From: Puniceicoccales bacterium
GTDB lineage: Bacteria > Verrucomicrobiota > Verrucomicrobiia > Opitutales > JAIRKQ01
Length of the DNA stretch: 11,621 nt
Reading direction: 5' to 3'
NCBI GenBank assembly: GCA_031273725.1
Contig: JAISRG010000025.1
Coordinates: forward strand, 1-11,621
The position numbers and the translations under genes were made by a program. Every line of letters starts with the position of its first letter. Within the stretch, counting starts at the first letter, position 1. Below are positions 7,973 through 11,621 of this stretch, one piece after another. The notes beneath the pieces were generated by a model. It ran no database searches. It saw only the letters and a program-made list of their open reading frames with translations, and was not told the origin of the DNA.

Positions 7973-8134
7973 ATGGTGAAAATTAAAGGAGGCAATCAAC
8001 GGATAAAACGCAAACACAAACAACTGGGAATTACCACGGTAGAACGAAAGCAAAATAAGGTAGCTCCAAAGAAATTTTTAAAATTACAAATAATAGTTTC
8101 AATGGGCGGGCCTATTTTAATCGACTGTGATTAA
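7973..8134 (+). CDS. Doubtful small basic ORF after xerC
   Basis: A 53-codon ATG frame starting MVKIKGGNQRIKRKHKQLG, with about 14 Lys/Arg residues in the first 37 codons and an uncharged end. It begins 37 bases after the xerC stop, just inside the cargo, on the strand opposite to the two cargo genes. No Shine-Dalgarno site precedes the ATG; an AAAGGAGG string lies inside the frame at 7984-7991 but has no start codon at the right distance. I recognise no family. AT-rich DNA gives lysine-rich frames easily, so it may be noise. Confidence 0.15.
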   Translation: MVKIKGGNQRIKRKHKQLGITTVERKQNKVAPKKFLKLQIIVSMGGPILIDCD

Positions 8135-8148
8135 CGATGAAAGGCCAT
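8108..8148. terminator. Weak hairpin region downstream of the cargo operon
   Basis: TTAATC and GATTAA form a 6-bp stem around GACTGT within about 8116-8134, and an outer GGCCT/AGGCC pair surrounds it. It lies just beyond the stop of the 346-aa gene, where a terminator for the minus-strand cargo transcript is expected. The stem is AT-rich and the expected T-run is only a short TTAAAATA, so this is a weak call. Confidence 0.2.
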
Positions 8149-8160
8149 AAAATATTTAAA

Positions 8161-9201
8161 TCAATCAGGTTCTTCCACCACTGGTTGTACGGGAGATGCA
8201 GGCGTATCATCATCTGAACACTCTTCTACTCTTGGTCCCATATTGACAGCATCAGCGTACATAGCCATCCACGGTGGCCCTGAAGGTATTGTTTTTTCTC
8301 TAAATAGTTGCAATATCTCTGTCCCTAGTTCGTTAGTATGCTCAAGCTCCAAAATTGATTCTTCAACCTCTTGGGAAACAGCCATCGTAAATTTTAAATC
8401 TCCAGGTCGCGTTAGCAGGTAACATATTTCCCAAAATGCATATGTTCCGCGAATGGGTTTCTGTTTTGTTCCCCCCAATGCATCTGGCCCTTGGCACCTT
8501 GCGGAACTAACAAATCTTTGGCATGATTCGCATGCATGGACTCCCTTGCAACCCACATCTTTAAAAGTTTGAAATTTTTCTAACAATGTTTCAGCATTTA
8601 ATATAGATTTATCGGATGCAGTGAAAGTTACAGTTCCCATGCTTCCTTCTATAAACTGCAACCTATCTTCAAAAACACCGCCCCATCCTTTATCTGTTGT
8701 TGAGACACCTATCGAAGTCCAACAGAGATAATGAACACTTGCAACTTGATCCACATCCTTTTCCATTTCCGCTGTGAATCCCAGCCAAATATTACGTTGA
8801 GCTTCGGTAAGCGCAGTGCCCACAACAGTGCCTATGAGATTTCGTATGTTTGCTGTTACTTCCCTTGCAAGGTCTCCGAATAGCGGCTCTTCCTCCAATG
8901 AGAGCCTTTGCGCAGCTAATATGCCATCAATAAAACCTTGCAGCGCAGCATCTTCTATTTTCAAACCAATGCCATCGGGATATGAAAGCATTTTATTAAT
9001 TTTAAACAGATTAGATAATTCACCGGGTAACAGACTGTCCAAATGTTCGTCATCTGGGTCTATACCTCTACTTGGTGCAAAAGTTGTTATTAAATTATTA
9101 ATTGATTTTTGCAATTGATTAGCTTTTTCAGAAATATCAACATAAACATCATATTTTTCACTAAAAGTGCCCGGATCAGTGAACTTTTTTACACCTTCCA
9201 T
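8161..9201 (-). CDS. Unrecognised 346-aa cargo protein
   Basis: I do not recognise the family. The protein is soluble-looking, with no signal peptide and no membrane helix, and acidic overall. A cysteine cluster C218-x5-C224-x2-C227-x8-C236, with H222 between, could bind a metal. The last 20 residues form an acidic, proline-rich tail (ECSDDDTPASPVQPVVEEPD). The start is well supported: AAGGGGG lies about 7 bases before the ATG at 9201, a much stronger ribosome site than on the neighbouring host genes. It follows the 148-aa gene with a 29-base gap, probably in one transcript, and occupies the cargo slot of the recombinase element. An accessory function such as host interaction or defence is possible but nothing in the sequence shows it. 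Confidence 0.75.
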   Translation of the reverse strand: MEGVKKFTDPGTFSEKYDVYVDISEKANQLQKSINNLITTFAPSRGIDPDDEHLDSLLPGELSNLFKINKMLSYPDGIGLKIEDAALQGFIDGILAAQRLSLEEEPLFGDLAREVTANIRNLIGTVVGTALTEAQRNIWLGFTAEMEKDVDQVASVHYLCWTSIGVSTTDKGWGGVFEDRLQFIEGSMGTVTFTASDKSILNAETLLEKFQTFKDVGCKGVHACESCQRFVSSARCQGPDALGGTKQKPIRGTYAFWEICYLLTRPGDLKFTMAVSQEVEESILELEHTNELGTEILQLFREKTIPSGPPWMAMYADAVNMGPRVEECSDDDTPASPVQPVVEEPD

Positions 9202-9230
9202 CTTTATCCCCCTTCCGTACCTATGCCTTT

Positions 9231-9677
9231 TTATTTCGGATATACTATTCTTTGCAGTACGAAGTTGCTCATACCACTGAGCATCTTCGTAAGCATTTGT
9301 CCTTCTTTTTCAGCTTGTGGATTGGTATTAAAAGGATCGGCATCAAATAATAAATGAGCCTCTTTATTTTGCTCTGGATTTTCGTAAAAACATTGCAAAA
9401 GCAGAGCCTCAACACGTTTTGTCCTTTGAGTTATAACATTTTCCCCAAAAAGTTGAGGCATTTTCGCGTAAAACACTTCCCTATTGATCAATTCATTAAA
9501 TTCATAGAACTGCTCCGTTGGCAAAATTCCATTAATCATCTCGGGAACACCATCCTTATTCTGTCGTGTAAATGAAAATTCACCTGTGCTATGAAAATGC
9601 AAATCACACCCAAAAATTTGTTTCCCAGATTCTAAAAACGTACTTTGCCGGACATAGTGTATACTTTGTATGCTCAT
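9231..9677 (-). CDS. Unrecognised 148-aa cargo protein, first gene of the cargo operon
   Basis: A 148-residue protein of unknown family, first in the two-gene cargo transcript. No signal peptide or membrane segment is visible. Recognisable stretches are GCDLHFHSTGEFSFTRQNKDG at about 23-43, which looks like paired beta-strands, and an alpha-helical C-terminal part ending MLTKMLSGMSNFVLQRIVYPK. The ATG at 9677 is supported by AAAAAGGAAG ending 3 bases before it and by a consensus-like promoter further upstream. The small-then-large arrangement recalls chaperone/effector or immunity/toxin pairs, but this is only an analogy from gene order. Both genes run opposite to xerC, so they are independent of its promoter. 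Confidence 0.72.
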   Translation of the reverse strand: MSIQSIHYVRQSTFLESGKQIFGCDLHFHSTGEFSFTRQNKDGVPEMINGILPTEQFYEFNELINREVFYAKMPQLFGENVITQRTKRVEALLLQCFYENPEQNKEAHLLFDADPFNTNPQAEKEGQMLTKMLSGMSNFVLQRIVYPK

Positions 9678-9711
9678 AAACTTCCTTTTTTACCAGAAAA
9701 GCTGAGCGTAA

Positions 9712-9740
9712 ATGTTAGGAATGGTTTCCACAAATGTCAA
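9712..9740 (-). promoter_or_regulatory. Cargo operon promoter with perfect -35 box
   Basis: On the minus strand TTGACA (9740-9735) and TAACAT (9717-9712) are separated by exactly 17 bases. The -35 box is a perfect sigma-70 consensus and the -10 box matches four of six. The leader to the ATG at 9677 is about 30 bases long and contains a strong Shine-Dalgarno site. This is the most canonical promoter plus ribosome site in the window and marks the cargo as a self-contained expression unit. Confidence 0.6.
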
Positions 9741-9839
9741 GTTTTCATTTATGCAAATAGCTTCATTAGTCTTGGGGCTTGGATTTCATTTCCATGGGAT
9801 TTTTCCTTTTTATCACTTTATTTTCGCCGCTCGCACCAA

Positions 9840-9846
9840 AATACAA
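9840..9846 (+). repeat. AATACAA direct repeat, right edge of cargo
   Basis: Second occurrence of the heptamer seen at 7959-7965. Its last three bases (CAA) are the first three of the 26-bp terminus. It marks the junction between cargo and the shared element end. Confidence 0.45.
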
Positions 9847-9869
9847 GCCGATACCTTTTAGCTTGCTAA
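9844..9869 (+). repeat. 26-bp element terminus, copy 1, ending in a TTAGC-TT-GCTAA palindrome
   Basis: These 26 bases (CAAGCCGATACC, then TTTTAGCTTGCTAA) recur exactly, inverted, at 11425-11450. Homology between the two sites stops sharply after GCTAA. The last 12 bases form a perfect 5-bp inverted repeat around TT, as expected for arms bound by a tyrosine recombinase. An attachment or crossover site role is inferred. The sequence also supplies a possible -35 box (TTGCTA, 9863-9868) to the gene on its right. Confidence 0.7.
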
Positions 9870-9891
9870 GATTTTGCCATGTCAATATAAA
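9863..9891 (+). promoter_or_regulatory. Possible hybrid promoter of the yhaM remnant, -35 in the element terminus
   Basis: TTGCTA (9863-9868, inside the terminal palindrome) and TATAAA (9886-9891) are 17 bases apart, and the ATG at 9900 follows 8 bases later. The -10 box is good (five of six) and the -35 box matches four of six. The -10 lies in host DNA and the -35 in the element end, so insertion may have rebuilt or merely preserved the promoter. The transcript would be leaderless or nearly so. Confidence 0.35.
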
Positions 9892-9899
9892 CCCCAATC

Positions 9900-10903
9900 A
9901 TGATTGATGTTGCAAATGATACTACCATACTTGATATTATTTCTTCGGATAGTGGTTTGAAGTTTAGTGTTGTCGCCGCCATAAAATCCGTCGAAGCGAA
10001 ATTAGCAAAAAATAATACGGAGTATTTGTCAGTTACCATTGGAGACAAGAATGCTTCATGTTTGTGTAAAGTTTTTGGTAGTTCCTCCATGTATAACTTT
10101 TTCAAAACGATAGAGCCAGGAACAAAAGTCTTTGTGGAAGGTATTACGAAGGATTACAAAGGAGTATTTTCTCCAGAAATGACATTTGTTCGTGTTCTCA
10201 GTGACGATGAAAGTACGCGTGGTAGCTATTTACAGAAAATGACCGTCTGTGCCAATGAGGGTATGGAAGCTTTGAAGGTTGAATGAAACGATAAGCTCGC
10301 AACCATTGGCAATAAAAACTCAGACGAACCGCTACGGAAGCCATAAAAGAACTCGGGGAAGAATTTTACGATAAAGCCGCAGGAATTTCAATGCACCATC
10401 CATACAAGAATGGGTTGTTGGAACATACTGTTCATACTGCCCGGGCGGGGAAAAGCCTTGTACCACTATATCCTTTTGTGGATTCCGACATTGCCATGGC
10501 GGGTTTGCTTTTGCATGACATAGGAAAGGTTTTAGAATATACGAGCGATGTGGTGCGCCAGCGTACGAAGATAGGAATTCTGCAAGGACACCTGTTTCTT
10601 GGCTACAGGCTTATTCGAAAGGCTGCAATTCAGAATAAGTTGGATGGTGAAATTTTGGAGCGCCTTTAGCATATTCTTCTAAGCCACCACAGTGATCCCG
10701 AATTCGGAGCCGTAGTACGTCCTGCCACATCAGAGGCGATATTTATGTCTTTGGTTGACAACCTCGAGGCCAAAATGGGCAGGGTGGAACAGTTGTTGCG
10801 TTTAACACTATGTAAAAATGTTTTCTCCGAGTTTCACAAAGGGCTGGAAGGAAAGTTGCCCGTTTGGCCAATTGATTTGCCAAATGATAGTGAATTAGAT
10901 TAA
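9900..10903 (+). pseudogene. yhaM: YhaM-type 3'-5' exoribonuclease (OB-fold plus HD domain), broken
   Basis: The pieces together make one YhaM-family RNase, normally about 310-330 residues. The N-terminal OB-fold part (9900-10283, 128 codons) is followed by an in-frame TGA at 10284-10286. The same frame continues as NDKLATIGNKN, then shifts by one base at the A-run 10314-10318 into LRRTATEAIKELGEEFYDKAAGISMHHPYKNGLLEHTVH. The HD domain follows (HDIGK at about 10514-10528) up to an in-frame TAG at 10667-10669. The frame goes on with HILLSHHSDPEFGAVVRPATSEAIFMSLVDNLEAKMGR, typical of the family end, to a TAA at 10901-10903. Two nonsense codons and a frameshift make a full product impossible without repair. 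It starts 31 bases after the element terminus. Confidence 0.85.
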
Positions 10904-10905
10904 TT

Positions 10906-11424
10906 GTGCTCCAGGGGTTGCAAAGATTTCTACACAAAGATGTTTCCATTGTCCAATGCGATGGAAATGACCTTGTCGCCCTAGAAAAATCACGGAGCAT
11001 GTTGTCGCATCCAAATACAAAAAACGACGAACCGAATTCCCTTCTTGGGAGTCCTTATGATTTTGAAAAACAGGCCTACGTTTGTGAAGGATTTGGCAAG
11101 GTATATATGCTCAATCATTTGGATGCGCCTATATCTGGGCTTATTTTTGTTGGACTGAATTCAAAAGTTTCCGAAGCCGTAAAAATTGCTACCGAAGGCA
11201 GGAAAATTTCTAAGTAATATATGGCCTTGGTCAAAGGATATCAAAGGTCCAAAAATGCCGTTTGGCGATCTCGCCTGGATAACAATTGTATCGGGAAATC
11301 CATAAAAATGTCTTCGGGGGATGGATTTTTTGCCGAAACGAAGTGTTCCTGGGTCGAATCCTTGCGTGCGGGGTGACTCTGAGTATTTTCAATTTGTTCC
11401 CCGTTACGGGACGGACTCATCAAT
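10906..11424 (+). pseudogene. RluA-family pseudouridine synthase, broken and cut off by the element terminus
   Basis: A GTG at 10906, 3 bases after the yhaM frame ends, opens a frame resembling RluA-type RNA pseudouridine synthases. DLVALEKSRSMLSHPN corresponds to the NKPxGxxSHPN region. MLNHLDAPISGLIFVGLNSKVSEAV is the catalytic RLDxxTSG segment (Asp kept at residue 73, the preceding Arg replaced by His), and GRKISK precedes a TAA at 11215-11217. The frame continues with YMALVKGYQ and VWRSRLDNN, meets a TGA at 11374, and resumes one frame over as GVTLSIFNLFPVTGRTHQF. That shift fits loss of one G in the run 11370-11373. Right after GRTHQ, where IRxHL is expected, the sequence becomes the mobile element end (11425), so the C-terminus is lost. 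Confidence 0.78.
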
Positions 11425-11450
11425 TTAGCAAGCTAAAAGGTATCGGCTTG
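11425..11450 (-). repeat. 26-bp element terminus, copy 2 (inverted)
   Basis: Exact reverse complement of 9844-9869, read on the minus strand. Here only two bases (11451-11452) separate it from the xerC tail that is shared with copy 1. It interrupts the pseudouridine synthase reading frame directly after its GRTHQ codons. Confidence 0.75.
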
Positions 11451-11452
11451 CA

Positions 11453-11621
11453 TTTGTATTCCCAGCGCCAAGGAACAATTTTGTCATGCCCGCGGATGGC
11501 AGCTTTGGTGGACACTTTTCATCCTCGAAGAATCGATATGGGTATAGACTTGGGTGGTTGAAAGATTGGAATGGCCGAGCAATTCCTGCAATAGTCGCAA
11601 ATCCGCACCTGCATTTAGCAA
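11453..11621 (-). repeat. xerC 3' end repeat, copy 2
   Basis: Inverted partner of 7798-7966 with two differences in 169 bases. It continues past the end of the window. Confidence 0.95.
11484..11621 (-). CDS. XerC-like tyrosine recombinase, second copy (C-terminal 45 residues)
   Basis: The minus strand encodes [20 protein letters not shown] and then [14 protein letters not shown] before ending in HPRA and TGA at 11486-11484. It is identical in protein sequence to the end of the complete copy. The catalytic HxN segment (LLGHSNL) and the nucleophile Tyr (TQVYTHI) are present. The upstream part lies beyond the window, so whether this copy is intact is unknown. The sole coding difference from copy 1 is synonymous, consistent with recent duplication or with selection for function. 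Confidence 0.85.
   Translation of the reverse strand: MLNAGADLRLLQELLGHSNLSTTQVYTHIDSSRMKSVHQSCHPRA

Larger units (their letters stand above)
7000..9869 (+). mobile_element. Recombinase element, copy 1 (carrying cargo); left end undefined
   Basis: The unit consists of xerC, a 31-base tail after its stop shared with copy 2 (7936-7966), a 1,877-base cargo insert (7967-9843), and a 26-bp terminus (9844-9869). The right end is set by comparison with the inverted copy at the window's right edge: both are identical through TTAGCTTGCTAA and then diverge at once (GATTTTGCC here, ATTGATGAG there). The left boundary cannot be placed because copy 2 runs out of the window inside xerC; 7000 marks only the xerC promoter. 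No known insertion sequence family is recognised. Element status is inferred from the duplication, the recombinase and the clean terminus. Confidence 0.6.
11425..11621 (-). mobile_element. Recombinase element, copy 2 (empty form), partial
   Basis: Reading leftward, this copy has the xerC 3' end, the 31-base tail and the 26-bp terminus, with only 59 bases between the xerC stop and the element end. The cargo of copy 1 is absent and TG stands in its place. The rest of the element lies outside the window. It is inverted relative to copy 1 and inserted in, or left over against, a pseudouridine synthase gene. Confidence 0.6.

Noticed and set aside
7775..8053. Minus-strand 92-codon ORF over the xerC end
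   Set aside because: It is a shadow of xerC; the plus-strand frame has full catalytic motifs and a synonymous change between copies.
7936..9869. Classical integron with attC sites
   Set aside because: The recombinase is of XerC/D type with no visible IntI-specific insertion, and I see no attC-like hairpin with GTTRRRY core at the cargo ends.
9645..9869. Plus-strand 74-codon ORF ahead of the yhaM remnant
   Set aside because: It overlaps the start and promoter of the 148-aa cargo gene and is rich in residues typical of random AT-rich frames.
9900..11424. Reassigned stop codons or programmed recoding explaining the broken frames
   Set aside because: TGA, TAG and TAA all interrupt these two genes, frameshifts are also present, and no recoding signal or selenocysteine-type hairpin is evident. 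The homopolymer shifts alone could be sequencing errors; the nonsense codons are harder to explain that way.
1..11621. CRISPR array, tRNA or rRNA genes
   Set aside because: No regularly spaced repeats, cloverleaf-like sequences or rRNA-like stretches were seen on either strand by eye.

Overview
The window looks like a chromosomal segment of a Gram-negative, AT-rich, host-associated or otherwise genome-degrading bacterium. A Verrucomicrobiota (Opitutae-like) origin is my best guess. It rests on an OleC-like ligase remnant, a split ADP-heptose kinase, a 7TM-HD/YbeY/HPF gene run and starts that mostly lack Shine-Dalgarno sites. No rRNA or other phylogenetic marker is present, so the taxonomy is inference.

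Layout. Positions 1-96 hold the last 31 codons of an unrecognised gene. Positions 288-3988 form a plus-strand housekeeping block: a HIT-family nucleotide hydrolase/phosphorylase, a 7TM-HD membrane phosphodiesterase (PgpH/YqfF type), the RNase YbeY and the ribosome hibernation factor HPF. A convergent gap (3989-4153) follows. Positions 4154-7012 are on the minus strand and read toward the gap: a degraded C-terminal piece of an OleC-like AMP-forming ligase, then rfaE1 (heptose-7-phosphate kinase), then a DegT-family sugar aminotransferase. The last two point to cell-surface sugar synthesis.

The second half is the unusual part. A complete XerC-like tyrosine recombinase (7036-7935) is followed by an insert of about 1.9 kb. 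The insert carries two unrecognised minus-strand genes (148 and 346 aa) with their own consensus-like promoter and strong Shine-Dalgarno sites. It is followed by a 26-bp terminal sequence ending in the palindrome TTAGCTTGCTAA (9844-9869). At the window's right edge the 3' end of a second, nearly identical xerC copy lies in inverted orientation (11484-11621). It ends in the same 26-bp terminus (11425-11450), but there the xerC tail and terminus are joined almost directly, with no cargo. So the window shows a filled and an empty version of one recombinase element.

Between the two inverted termini (9870-11424) lie two decayed host genes. One is a YhaM-type 3'-5' exoribonuclease with two in-frame stops and a frameshift. 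The other is an RluA-type pseudouridine synthase with a stop and a frameshift, cut off exactly at the element terminus just after its GRTHQ motif. The picture is of a recombinase-bearing mobile element with a cargo slot, spreading in a genome that is losing genes.
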